Positions 7,370 to 15,854 of a stretch of 64,000 nt of DNA are shown here, piece by piece. The position numbers were made by a program, and so were the translations under genes. Source of the stretch: Bacillota bacterium. Lineage in GTDB: Bacteria > Bacillota > UBA4882 > UBA8346. The notes beneath the pieces are model-generated. The model did not search any database. It was not told the origin of the DNA and was given only the letters and a program-made list of their open reading frames with translations. The stretch lies in the NCBI GenBank assembly GCA_023417475.1, contig JAEZFP010000054.1, forward strand, positions 75,588 through 139,587, written 5' to 3'. The stretch's first letter is position 1. Every line of letters begins with the position of its first letter.

Positions 7370-8581
7370 TTGGAACGAACAGCCGGCAATCAAATGACGA
7401 TCAAAGAGAATAATCAAAATCTAATCATTGACACGTTGATCCGGCGTGGAGCGACCTCCCGCGCCGATTTGGCGAAGCTGCTGAAACTTAGCGCTCCCAG
7501 TATTTCGAATAACATCAATCAATTATTGAAAAAACGGCTTCTGTTGGAGATCGGTTCCGGTGATTCCATCGGGGGGCGGCGTCCGATTTTATTGAACTTT
7601 AACTTTCAATACGGCTACATTGTCGGGGTCGACCTAAGCGGTCAGGATTTGAAAATCGCCCTCAGCAATCTGAAGCCGGAAGTGATTGAGTTGCGGACCG
7701 TGGGGGTTGCCAATGAGCGGGATGGTCATAAGATTTTGGGAATCATCATTGGCCAAATCGTCGATCTATTCGCCGCTAACAATTTGCCCCTTAAGCAACT
7801 GCAGGCGATCACCGTCGGCTTTCCGGGTGTGTTTAACGAGGAGATCGGGCGGTTGGTCCTGCTCCCGCTTTGGCTGTATGTCTGGGATAAGATCGACCTG
7901 CGCGAGGAGCTTCAGAAGCAATTTAAAGTCCGGGTGATTATCAAAAATGACATTAATTTGGCGGCGTTGGGCGAATCCCGTTTCGGCGTGGGCCGAGACT
8001 ACCGTAATCTGGCGTATGTCAGTGTCGACATGGGCGTCGGGGCCGGCGTGATCATCAATAATCAATTATATGAGGGAATGCGATTGGCCGCCGGCGAAAT
8101 CGGTTATTTTGCCTCACGGGCAGCGGATTTGAGCCTGGATCACGCCAATTGCGGCCCGTTGGAGTCCCGGATCTCGATTCCCTCAATCGTGCGCCGGATT
8201 AAAAAGGACTTGGGAAGCGGCGCCTTGTCGCGGATTAGCGAATTGGTCCGCGGCGATTTCGATCAGATTGATGCGACCATTATTGAAACGGCTCTATTAC
8301 TCAAAGATCCCTATATTATTGAGCTGATGGCCGAGGTCCAAAAAGAGTTGGGAATTATTTTGGCCAATATTGGAATTTTGTTGGACTTGGAACTGATCGT
8401 GCTGGGAGGCAAGTTGTTTGAGATCAATCCCGGTCTGGCGGAAACTTTTCAGACCATGGTCGGGAAATTAGCCCCGATCCAAACCAAAGTGACCCGTTCG
8501 TCTTTGGATCATCCGGTTGTCTACGGAGCGTTCGCCGCAGCGTTGGACGCGGTGTACGCCAATCTACTCAATTTAAAATAA
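7370..8581 (+). CDS. ROK-family transcriptional repressor (NagC/XylR type)
   Basis: The 403-residue protein starts at TTG 7370 behind GGAGGG; an alternative ATG lies eight codons in. Residues about 10-75 form a winged helix-turn-helix (LIRRGATSRADLAKLLKLS, then SISNNINQLLKK). This is followed by a ROK sugar-kinase-like domain with VGVDLSGQDLK near 85, INLAALGESRFG near 200 and VSVDMGVGAGVIINNQLYEG near 220. The usual ROK zinc motif (CxCGxxGC) is replaced by a single NCGPLES. It is likely a cytoplasmic repressor of the sugar operon that follows, relieved by a phosphosugar or free sugar. Confidence 0.9.
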   Translation: MERTAGNQMTIKENNQNLIIDTLIRRGATSRADLAKLLKLSAPSISNNINQLLKKRLLLEIGSGDSIGGRRPILLNFNFQYGYIVGVDLSGQDLKIALSNLKPEVIELRTVGVANERDGHKILGIIIGQIVDLFAANNLPLKQLQAITVGFPGVFNEEIGRLVLLPLWLYVWDKIDLREELQKQFKVRVIIKNDINLAALGESRFGVGRDYRNLAYVSVDMGVGAGVIINNQLYEGMRLAAGEIGYFASRAADLSLDHANCGPLESRISIPSIVRRIKKDLGSGALSRISELVRGDFDQIDATIIETALLLKDPYIIELMAEVQKELGIILANIGILLDLELIVLGGKLFEINPGLAETFQTMVGKLAPIQTKVTRSSLDHPVVYGAFAAALDAVYANLLNLK

Positions 8582-8597
8582 ATGTCGCGGTTAGCTG

Positions 8598-8659
8598 GCC
8601 GGGGGTAGCGATAGGGAATGAAAATGGTGGTGCCACTCCTCCGCCCTGACCTTCAGGTC
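8598..8659 (+). repeat. Dispersed repeat fragment (copy A)
   Basis: GCCGGGGGTAGCGA (8598-8611) and GCCCTGACCTTCAGGTC (8643-8659) both recur exactly in the intergenic region at 24792-24805 and 24944-24960. The second block contains a CCTGA/TCAGG hairpin. This appears to be a decayed copy of a noncoding dispersed repeat. Confidence 0.55.
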
Positions 8660-8737
8660 TGGATGGGCAGATGCCCATTCAACGTATTTTATAAGCAGCT
8701 AGTTATTCCGTTCAAAACAGTGAGTTTTGCCAACCTA

Positions 8738-8755
8738 CTTAGTTAACTTAATTAA
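8738..8755. promoter_or_regulatory. Operator-like site upstream of the ROK kinase operon
   Basis: CTTAGTTAACTTAATTAA matches the site upstream of the ROK repressor at 15 of 18 positions and contains the inverted repeat GTTAA/TTAAC. It lies about 35 bases before the first gene of the amino-sugar operon. Confidence 0.6.
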
Positions 8756-8787
8756 CAAACTGGAAATATCAATTGGAGTATGAACCA

Positions 8788-9693
8788 ATGCAACATACAA
8801 CAACGCCACCCTATGCGGTCGGAGTGGATATCGGAGGGACGAAAGTCTTTATTGTCATCACCGACGCAGCCGGGAAAGTGTTTTATAAAGAAAAATTTCA
8901 GACACCGGCGGCAGTGGGAGCGCTCATCCTCCAGATCGCCGACTGCATCTCGGACTCGGGCGTCAGCCACACCATGATCGGCGGGTTGGGAGTGGGCGTG
9001 CCGGGGCGGGTCGACAGTCGCCGGGGAATTGTGATCGACGTTCCCTCGCTCAAATGGCATAACCTGCCGCTGCAATCATTGTTTGAACAACAGTTTCACG
9101 TCCCGGTCTTTTTTAACAATGACGTCAACCTGTCGCTGTTGGGCGAACGTTGGCTGGGCAGCGGTCAAAATGTGCAGGACCTGTATTATTTGGCGATTGG
9201 CACCGGCGTTGGCAGCGCTATCTTTGCCAACGGGCAACTGATTGAAGGCGCGGGTTTCTCCGCCGGCGAGATCGGTTATTTTTTGGAGAAAGCCGATCTT
9301 GCCCATTGCTTCAAAAACCGCAATACCGAATTCGGTATTTTTGAAAATAAGACCTCCGGCACCGCCCTGACCCATAAAGGGCTGAAATTAGGTTATGACC
9401 CCAGGCAATTGTTTGATCGATATGTTCAGGGCGACTCCGGTACGACCGCGATTATCGAGGAATTTATCACCGACCTCTCCCTGGCCATCGCCAATGTGGC
9501 CAGTTTGCTCAATCCGCAGCTGGTGATCGTCGGGGGCGGCGTTTCAGAATCCATGGGGTGTGTGATCGGAGCGATCCGGCGCAATGTTGAAGAATTTTCA
9601 CCGATTCCCACTCAGATTGAGTTGGCGAAGTTGGGAGGTGAAGCGGGAGCGTTTGGTGGCGCTGCGTACGTTTTCCAGCAGTTAAACGATTAA
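8788..9693 (+). CDS. ROK-family sugar kinase
   Basis: ATG 8788 follows TTGGAG with nine-base spacing, giving 301 residues. The N-terminal phosphate motif GVDIGGTKVFIVITD lies at about 12-26, PGRVD near 78 and NNDVNLSLLGERW near 115. A second glycine-rich phosphate motif, AIGTGVGSAIFANGQLIEGAG, lies near 140 and is split here only by reading. The canonical ROK zinc-binding cysteine motif is missing, and the region after GEIGYF resembles the neighbouring regulator. It probably phosphorylates an imported (amino)sugar in the cytoplasm, feeding the NagB/SIS enzymes downstream. It is only 12 bases from the binding-protein gene. Confidence 0.88.
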   Translation: MQHTTTPPYAVGVDIGGTKVFIVITDAAGKVFYKEKFQTPAAVGALILQIADCISDSGVSHTMIGGLGVGVPGRVDSRRGIVIDVPSLKWHNLPLQSLFEQQFHVPVFFNNDVNLSLLGERWLGSGQNVQDLYYLAIGTGVGSAIFANGQLIEGAGFSAGEIGYFLEKADLAHCFKNRNTEFGIFENKTSGTALTHKGLKLGYDPRQLFDRYVQGDSGTTAIIEEFITDLSLAIANVASLLNPQLVIVGGGVSESMGCVIGAIRRNVEEFSPIPTQIELAKLGGEAGAFGGAAYVFQQLND

Positions 9694-9705
9694 AGGAGGA
9701 TCACG

Positions 9706-10962
9706 ATGAAAAAGTTTAGCAAGATCGTTCTACTCATGTTGACAGTCAGTATCATTTTGGGCGGCACTGTTTGGGGAGCCCCGAAGAAAGTAACGCTAAA
9801 CGCTTTATTTATGAAGCAAGCGGGTTATAGTGAAGAGGACATTACGGCGATGTCCAAAGAGTTTGAAAAGGCCAATCCCAATATTGCGGTAGTTCCCAAT
9901 TTTGTCGCTTACGAATCGTTGGAGCAAAAGATTTTAACCTCCGCCACCACCGGAGGGTATGATGTGGTTTTGATTGACGCGCCGTGGACGGCCAAATTTG
10001 CCAAAGCCGGCATCGTTAAAGACGTTACCAGCAAGTTGGCGGCCGCCGACCGCAAGGAGATCTTCGGCGGGGCGTTGGATGCCGTGGTTTATCAAGGAAA
10101 ACTGTACGGAATGCCCTGGTTGAACGATGTCCGTTATTTATTCTATAACAAAAAAATGTTGCAAGCGGCCGGGTTTAACGCTCCGCCCAAAACCTACGAC
10201 GAACTGTTGACGCAAGCCAAAGCCTTAAAAAGCAAAGGAATTGTCAAATACCCGATCGTTGCCAGCTGGGCGCAGGCCGAAGCCTTGATCTGCGACTATA
10301 CTTCGTTTTCCTATGCTTTTGGTGGCGGCATGATCAGTAAAGACGGCAAACCGCAGCTAACTGCCGCCGGGAATGTGAAAGCGCTTGATTTCATGGCCAA
10401 CTCATTAAAGGAAGGTTTGACCAACCCCAAATCAACTGAGTTTTTAGAAGAAGATGTCCGGGGCACTTTCTCCAGCGGCAACGCGGCTTTCGCCCTGAAC
10501 TGGACCTATATGTATAACATGGCGAAAGATCCGAAAGAGTCGAAAGTCACCGAAGACGTCGGCATCGCCATCAGCCCGGGCACCGGCAAAATCGTCAGCG
10601 CCACCGTCAACGGCGGAATGGGTTTGTCGATCACCGCCGGCAGTAAAAATGTCAACGAGGCTTGGAAATATATCAATTATCTAGCTTCAAAAGACGTGCA
10701 GAAGAAGTACGCCCAAAACGCGCTGCCGATCTGGAAGTCGTTATTCAACGACAAAGCGGTTATTGCGACCAACCCCGCAGTGGTCAATGTCTCCAAAGTC
10801 CAATACGATTATATTGTCAACCGGCCGCAAGTGCCTTGGTACGGCGAACTCTCCACCGAATTGCAAGTGCGGATCCAGGAAGTTTTGCTGGGCAAGAAAA
10901 CCAGCGCGCAAGCGTTGAAAGAAGCTCAAACCAAAGCTGCTGGATTGGCTGCCAAGAAATAA
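9706..10962 (+). CDS. ABC transporter sugar-binding protein (family 1)
   Basis: The 418-residue protein starts 12 bases after the kinase behind AAAGGAGG. A signal peptide of about 24 residues ends at TVWGA; there is no lipobox cysteine, so anchoring differs from a typical lipoprotein. The mature part is a class-I solute-binding fold with PWLNDVRYLFYNKKML near 140 and the C-terminal AWKYINYLASKDVQKKYAQN motif typical of maltose/multiple-sugar receptors. It captures sugar outside the membrane for the two permeases downstream. The ATPase is not encoded here, so a shared MsmK-type ATPase is likely. Confidence 0.9.
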   Translation: MKKFSKIVLLMLTVSIILGGTVWGAPKKVTLNALFMKQAGYSEEDITAMSKEFEKANPNIAVVPNFVAYESLEQKILTSATTGGYDVVLIDAPWTAKFAKAGIVKDVTSKLAAADRKEIFGGALDAVVYQGKLYGMPWLNDVRYLFYNKKMLQAAGFNAPPKTYDELLTQAKALKSKGIVKYPIVASWAQAEALICDYTSFSYAFGGGMISKDGKPQLTAAGNVKALDFMANSLKEGLTNPKSTEFLEEDVRGTFSSGNAAFALNWTYMYNMAKDPKESKVTEDVGIAISPGTGKIVSATVNGGMGLSITAGSKNVNEAWKYINYLASKDVQKKYAQNALPIWKSLFNDKAVIATNPAVVNVSKVQYDYIVNRPQVPWYGELSTELQVRIQEVLLGKKTSAQALKEAQTKAAGLAAKK

Positions 10963-10968
10963 CGGGAA

Positions 10969-10990
10969 CAAGGGGGGTCTCCCCCCCTTG
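10969..10990 (+). promoter_or_regulatory. GC-rich stem-loop between binding protein and permease
   Basis: CAAGGGGGG pairs with CCCCCCTTG around a TCTC loop, directly after the binding-protein stop and without a T run. Such hairpins typically stabilise the upstream message, giving more receptor than permease. Confidence 0.7.
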
Positions 10991-11083
10991 CTGAATCAAA
11001 CCATAACGCCGAGTGTTTGTCACATGACACGGTCCACCGTTTGGCACACGAAGTAAGGCATTTTTGGGAATTGGGTGAGGAGC

Positions 11084-11971
11084 ATGAAAAAACCGCTTTC
11101 AGAACAACAATTTGCTTATGTAATCATTATACCGGCGATTATCATTGTCTTTGCGTTAATTGTTTGGCCGCTGCTAACCACTTTTCTGTACAGTTTAAAG
11201 AATATGGAATTGATCTCCGCCAACCGGGGTCAGTTTGTCGGCCTCGCCAATTACCTTAGTGCCGTGAGCGACCCGGGGTTCTGGGATTCGCTGGGGAAGA
11301 CGATTTACTTCACCGCGGTTTCTTTAACGGTGGAAACAATTTTGGGTTTGCTAATCGCGTTGCTGTTGAACGGGGAATTTTTCGGGGTTGGCTTTTTACG
11401 GGCCATAATCATCCTGCCTTGGGCGGTGCCGACGATTGTCAACGGCAGTATGTGGAAGTGGATTTATCATCCGGAATATGGGTTGTTAAACGCGATCTTA
11501 ACCAAGTTGCATCTGATCGCCGAGTATCAAGCGTGGTTGAGCGATCCCTGGCAGGCCATGAATATGGTGATTTTGGCCGATGCCTGGAAGATGACGCCGT
11601 TGGCGGTGATCTTCTTCCTAGCCGCGTTGCAACTGACCAATAAAGCCAGTTATGAAGCGGCGATGGTCGACGGCGCCGGTGCGTTGCGCCGCTTTTTCGT
11701 GCTGACGCTTCCCTATTTGAAACCGACCTTTTTGGTGATTATTGTCATGCGCACGATGGAGAAGTTTAAAGCGTTCGATATCTTCTACGCCATCACCCGG
11801 GGCGGTCCGGCCAACGGCACCATGGTGCTGACCTACGACGCTTATTTAAAAGCTTTCACCAATTTACAGTATTCCGCCGCGGCCACCATTGCTTATCTGA
11901 TCGCAATCATCGTGGCGGTGTTGACCTTCTCCTATGCGAAAGTATTGAAAAGCGACGGTGAGATGTTATGA
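11084..11971 (+). CDS. Sugar ABC transporter permease (MalF type)
   Basis: The start is taken at ATG 11084 (MKKPLSEQQFAYV); an in-frame GTG at 11075 is possible. The roughly 295-residue protein has six predicted membrane helices. It carries the EAA loop (YEAAMVDGAGALRRFFVLTLPYL, read as EAAMVDGA then FVLTLPYL) near residues 195-215 that contacts the ATPase. It pairs with the next permease, which overlaps its stop by four bases (ATGA). Substrate is inferred from the amino-sugar genes around it. Confidence 0.9.
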   Translation: MKKPLSEQQFAYVIIIPAIIIVFALIVWPLLTTFLYSLKNMELISANRGQFVGLANYLSAVSDPGFWDSLGKTIYFTAVSLTVETILGLLIALLLNGEFFGVGFLRAIIILPWAVPTIVNGSMWKWIYHPEYGLLNAILTKLHLIAEYQAWLSDPWQAMNMVILADAWKMTPLAVIFFLAALQLTNKASYEAAMVDGAGALRRFFVLTLPYLKPTFLVIIVMRTMEKFKAFDIFYAITRGGPANGTMVLTYDAYLKAFTNLQYSAAATIAYLIAIIVAVLTFSYAKVLKSDGEML

Positions 11972-12813
11972 TCAAAAGCAAACGATTTATCATCATGCAG
12001 TACTGCTGCGGGGCGCTGGTGGCGATCGGCACCTTGGCCCCGTTTATCTGGTTGATCATCTCCAGCATCGCTTTTCAAAAGGATTTGACCGCCACTCCGC
12101 TGAAATTGATTCCGCCGGTGGTGACGTTCCAACGGTATATCGAGATCTTTACCAATCCCACCAACCCTATCGCCTACTCGTTCAAGCTGGCCATGGGCAA
12201 CAGCCTGATTATCGCGGTGGTGGTGACACTGATCGCTTTATTCGCGGGCTCGTTGGCCTCGTACGCTTTTTCGCGGTTACGGTTCGCCTTTAAAAACCAA
12301 TTGCTTTATCTGATCCTGTTTACCTATATGATCCCGCCGATTGTGATCGTGATTCCGTTATACCTGGTTTTAAATACGTTGCATCTGCTCGACTCCAAGT
12401 TCGCGCTGATCATGCTCTACCTTTCGGCGGCGATTCCCTTTGTGATCTGGGTGATGCAAAGTTATTTCGGATCAATCTCCGGGTCATACGAAGATTCGGC
12501 GGCCATCGACGGTTGCAACCGTTTTCAGACCCTGTGGTATATTTTTATGCCGATTGCCCGGGCGGGCCTGGTCGCTACCGGCATTATGGCCTTTTTGATC
12601 GCTTGGGATGAGTTCTTTTTCGCGCTGATCTTCACCTCTTCGTTGCAGGCGAAGACCATCACCGTGGCCATCGCCGAATTCAGCGGCAAAAACGCGGTCG
12701 ATTACGGCATGGTGGCCACCGGCGGGGTCATTGCTTCATTGCCCCCGGTACTGATTACGATGATCTTCCAAAAACAGATTGTGATGGGAATGACCGGAGG
12801 AGTCAAGGAATGA
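11968..12813 (+). CDS. Sugar ABC transporter permease (MalG type)
   Basis: The 281-residue inner-membrane protein overlaps the previous gene by ATGA. It has an N-terminal helix, the conserved YAFSRLRF segment near 93 and the EAA-type loop YEDSAAIDGCNRF near 175. A C-terminal segment follows with GMVATGGVIASLPPVL, typical of MalG-family permeases. It completes the membrane channel of the sugar importer. The stop overlaps the nagB-like start by four bases, showing tight translational coupling. Confidence 0.9.
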   Translation: MIKSKRFIIMQYCCGALVAIGTLAPFIWLIISSIAFQKDLTATPLKLIPPVVTFQRYIEIFTNPTNPIAYSFKLAMGNSLIIAVVVTLIALFAGSLASYAFSRLRFAFKNQLLYLILFTYMIPPIVIVIPLYLVLNTLHLLDSKFALIMLYLSAAIPFVIWVMQSYFGSISGSYEDSAAIDGCNRFQTLWYIFMPIARAGLVATGIMAFLIAWDEFFFALIFTSSLQAKTITVAIAEFSGKNAVDYGMVATGGVIASLPPVLITMIFQKQIVMGMTGGVKE

Positions 12814-13538
12814 AACATACGGTGTTTGCCGATTACAATGCCCTGTCCCAAGGGGCGGTCGAACGGGTGATCGCGGTTTTGCGTGTCGCCCCCGACGGTC
12901 TCTACTGTTTCGCCGGGGGCGACACGCCGCGCGAAACCTATCGCCGGCTGGTTTCCGCCGCCCGGCGGGGTGAAGTTGATCTACGGCGGGCGAGGTTTGT
13001 CGGCTTGGACGAATGGGTCGGTTTAAGCGCCGCCGCTCCCGGCAGTTGCCGTTATTTTCTGGATCGGGAACTTTTCAAACCCTTGGAAATCGAGCCACGG
13101 CAAATTTGTTTTTTCGAAGGGACCAACCCCGATCTGGAGTTTGAGTGTCAAAAGGCGACCCGGTTCATTGACCGGCATGGGCCGATCCGGCTGGCGGTTT
13201 TGGGAATCGGCGTCAACGGGCATCTGGGATTTAACGAACCGGGCAGTTCTTTCGCGAGTAAAGCCCGTGGCGTTGACTTGAGCGCGACTACCCAGCAGGT
13301 TGGACAGAAATATTTTGCCACGCCGCGGCAATTGAGCCAAGGCGTCACCCTCGGGCTGGCGCAAATCAGGGCGGCCCGGGAAGTATTGCTACTCGCCAAC
13401 GGCCCGACCAAAACGGCGATTATCGCCGAATTGATGCGGGCGGGCGTCAGTGAACAATTGCCGGCGAGTCTGTTGCGCGGGCATCCCCAAGCGCAACTAC
13501 TGGTTGACTCCGTAGCGGCGGAGGGGATCACGACATAA
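12810..13538 (+). CDS. nagB: Glucosamine-6-phosphate deaminase family protein
   Basis: The 242-residue product shows NagB/6-phosphogluconolactonase-family motifs. These are FAGGDTPRETYRRL near 35, FVGLDEWVGL near 65 with the catalytic aspartate, and GIGVNGHLGFNEPG near 130 with the conserved His and Glu. NagB converts glucosamine-6-phosphate to fructose-6-phosphate and ammonia. Its ATGA overlap with the permease places it in the importer operon. Sequence differences such as a short C-terminus mean a related amino-sugar phosphate could be the true substrate. No nagA deacetylase is present, so the imported sugar may not be acetylated. Confidence 0.85.
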   Translation: MKHTVFADYNALSQGAVERVIAVLRVAPDGLYCFAGGDTPRETYRRLVSAARRGEVDLRRARFVGLDEWVGLSAAAPGSCRYFLDRELFKPLEIEPRQICFFEGTNPDLEFECQKATRFIDRHGPIRLAVLGIGVNGHLGFNEPGSSFASKARGVDLSATTQQVGQKYFATPRQLSQGVTLGLAQIRAAREVLLLANGPTKTAIIAELMRAGVSEQLPASLLRGHPQAQLLVDSVAAEGITT

Positions 13539-13598
13539 CGGCCCTGTGGAAGCGGGAATTGGATTGCGAATTGTTGACTCTGATGACGAGGAGTGCTG

Positions 13599-14672
13599 AT
13601 GATGATAAACACGGAAGAATTAGATGATATGTTGCTGGAGATCAGGGAACAACCGGCGGTGTTGCGCAACACGATTGAGCTGAATCAAGCGGTTTTGGCA
13701 ATGATCCGGCAGACGTTACTGCCGAAGCTTGCCGCGGGAGAGGTCGACAATATCCTGATCGTGGCCCGGGGGAGTTCGGACCACGCCGCGGCGTTGGGCA
13801 AATATATTATTGAAAGTAAAGTCGGGTTGCCGGTGGCATTGGCCGCGCCGTCGGTGATCAACCTCTATCGGACTGTTTTGAAACTGGCGCGGACTCTTGT
13901 GATCGCCATCTCCCAGTCCGGTCAGACCAATGAAGTGATTGAGTTTATGACCCGGGTCAAGCAATACTCCGGTTACACCATCGGGATCACCAATGTCCCG
14001 GATTCGCAATTGTCGGCCTTGGGCTTGGATGCCTATCTCTATTGCCATGCGGGCGTGGAAAAGGCGGTCGCCGCCACAAAGTCCTTCACGGCCACTCTGA
14101 TGAATTTATATTTATTGGCGGGCGCCTTGGCGGAACCTGACGCGATCAGTCAGGATTTACGATCGGTTCCCGATTTAATGGCGAGGGTATTGGCTGACGA
14201 GGCGGTCGTCGCGCCGATCGGGGCATGGTTGGCGACCAAGGACGAATGTATCATTTTGGCCCGGGGATATAACTATCCCATTGCGATGGAGATCAGTCTG
14301 AAGTTGCAAGAGACCTCCTATATCCGGGCAAAAGCCTATTCGGGAGCGGATTTTCAACACGGACCGCTGGCAATTACCCAAGCCGGAGTGCCGTTTGTGA
14401 TTCTGAAGGCGGACGGACCCTCCTATGACGGAATGGATTGGTTGACCCAAGCGGTGGTTAAAAAGGATGCCGAAGTATATGTTATCTCCACCAAAGCGCG
14501 GGAAGAAGCGACCGCGCGCGTCCCGGTAATCCGGGTTCCGGCCTGTCCCGAATGGCTATCCCCGTTTCTACTGATTGTCCTCGGGCAATTGCTGGCCCAT
14601 CATACCGCCAAAGCCCGGGGAATTGATCCCGCGCATCCGCGTTGGCTGAATAAGGTTACGGTCACGCGTTGA
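13599..14672 (+). CDS. SIS-domain sugar-phosphate isomerase/deaminase (GlmS C-terminal/AgaS-like)
   Basis: ATG 13599 follows GAGGAG at six-base spacing and gives about 357 residues. Two SIS domains are present. The first has ARGSSDHAAALGKYIIES near 50 and ISQSGQTNEVIEF near 100, and the second has ILARGYNYPIAMEISLKLQE near 215. The glutaminase half of GlmS is absent. Stand-alone proteins of this type include AgaS deaminases, FrlB deglycases and archaeal GlmD glucosamine-6-phosphate deaminases. With NagB and a ROK kinase in the same operon, it probably acts on an amino-sugar phosphate; which enzyme does which step cannot be told from sequence. Confidence 0.85.
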   Translation: MMINTEELDDMLLEIREQPAVLRNTIELNQAVLAMIRQTLLPKLAAGEVDNILIVARGSSDHAAALGKYIIESKVGLPVALAAPSVINLYRTVLKLARTLVIAISQSGQTNEVIEFMTRVKQYSGYTIGITNVPDSQLSALGLDAYLYCHAGVEKAVAATKSFTATLMNLYLLAGALAEPDAISQDLRSVPDLMARVLADEAVVAPIGAWLATKDECIILARGYNYPIAMEISLKLQETSYIRAKAYSGADFQHGPLAITQAGVPFVILKADGPSYDGMDWLTQAVVKKDAEVYVISTKAREEATARVPVIRVPACPEWLSPFLLIVLGQLLAHHTAKARGIDPAHPRWLNKVTVTR

Positions 14673-14710
14673 TCCCCGGTTGACGGAGTTGAAACCGTTC
14701 GCATGATCCC

Positions 14711-14748
14711 CCCCTTTTCTGGAGAAAGTATTGGAAAGGGGTGTTTTT
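14711..14748 (+). promoter_or_regulatory. Hairpin covering the oxidoreductase Shine-Dalgarno
   Basis: CCCCTTTTC (14711-14719) can pair with GGAAAGGGG (14733-14741), followed by TGTTTTT. The 3' arm is the only purine-rich stretch ahead of the next start, so the hairpin could act as a partial terminator or sequester the ribosome binding site. Confidence 0.45.
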
Positions 14749-14752
14749 GTTG

Positions 14753-15802
14753 ATGGAAAAGTTGAAATTAGGGGTTATCGGGTTGGGTTACGCCTGGGAA
14801 CGGTTGCATTATCCGGCCTTTCAGGAGCTGGGTGATAAATATGAGATTACCGCCATCTGCGACACCAACCGCGTCCGGGCCGAGTATTGGGGACAACGGT
14901 TGGGGTTGGATATCAACCGGGACGTTTACACCAATTATCTCACCATGATCGAACGCCGCGATTTGCAGGTCATTGATATTTTAGTGCCGATCCCCCAGAA
15001 TCATCCGGTAGCGGAAGTGGTGGCCGGTACCGGGAAAGCGGTGATTTTGGAGAAACCGCTGGGCGCAACGTTGGAACAGGCGGAAGCAACCCAAAACCTG
15101 CCCGATCGTTACGGGATTAAGATGATGATCGCGGAGAATTTCCGTTACAGCGAGGAGTTTAATTTGCTGCGCGACTTGATCAGGCAGCGCATAGTGGGGA
15201 CGCCGGTCCATTTTACCTACCACGACACCAGTTGTTTTCCGTGTTCAATGAAGCAGGATACCTTTTCGGCCACGGAATGGCGGCAACATCCCGACTATCC
15301 CGGCGGCGATATTTTGGATGCGGCTATTCATAACCTGGCGGGACTACGGCATGTCTTTGGCGCCGTCGAATATCTGCAGGCGCTCGGGGTGCCGCAAAAA
15401 GCCGATTTTAGCCCCTATGCCGCCATCACTGTCAATCTGCAGTTTATTAACAAAGTGATTGGCAACTTCACCTATTACCCGGCCGGGCGCGAACCGCAAA
15501 AACCGTTGATCGGGTTGCGGATCTTCTGTACTCAAGGCATGATTTACCTGGAGGACGTGACCTGCGGCGTGATCAATGTCTTTTATAACGACGGTCGGCA
15601 CGAACTGCTGCCGTTCCGACCGTTGCGCGGGTATTATAATGAACTGTTGAATTTCTATAACGCCTTGAACGGGACGGAGGCGATCGGGGTCACTCCGGAG
15701 ATGGAGATCGGCGATTTGCGGACGGTTTTTGCCATCTTGCAATCCATAACGGAACAGGATGTGGTCCGGGTGGACCGGGTGCCTTACTTTGCGCCGTTTT
15801 AA
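14753..15802 (+). CDS. Gfo/Idh/MocA-family oxidoreductase
   Basis: The start is taken at ATG 14753, giving 349 residues; GTG 14741 is in frame but lies within the hairpin. The N-terminal Rossmann fold begins KLGVIGLGYAWERLHYPAF with the glycine-rich NAD(P) motif near residue 8. The family signature ILEKPLGATLEQAE is near 97 with the catalytic-type lysine, and GGDILDAAIHNLAGLRHVFG near 180 holds the active-site histidine. It probably oxidises or epimerises a sugar linked to the upstream operon. It is the last gene before a terminator. Confidence 0.87.
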   Translation: MEKLKLGVIGLGYAWERLHYPAFQELGDKYEITAICDTNRVRAEYWGQRLGLDINRDVYTNYLTMIERRDLQVIDILVPIPQNHPVAEVVAGTGKAVILEKPLGATLEQAEATQNLPDRYGIKMMIAENFRYSEEFNLLRDLIRQRIVGTPVHFTYHDTSCFPCSMKQDTFSATEWRQHPDYPGGDILDAAIHNLAGLRHVFGAVEYLQALGVPQKADFSPYAAITVNLQFINKVIGNFTYYPAGREPQKPLIGLRIFCTQGMIYLEDVTCGVINVFYNDGRHELLPFRPLRGYYNELLNFYNALNGTEAIGVTPEMEIGDLRTVFAILQSITEQDVVRVDRVPYFAPF

Positions 15803-15826
15803 GTGCCACTGAGCGCGGAGGGAGGG

Positions 15827-15854
15827 CGGGTCATCAATGGATGGCCCGTTTTTT
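15827..15854 (+). terminator. Terminator of the amino-sugar operon
   Basis: CGGGTCATC pairs with GATGGCCCG (one G-T pair) around AATG and is followed by six T residues. It overlaps the end of the converging yitT-like gene. Confidence 0.75.
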
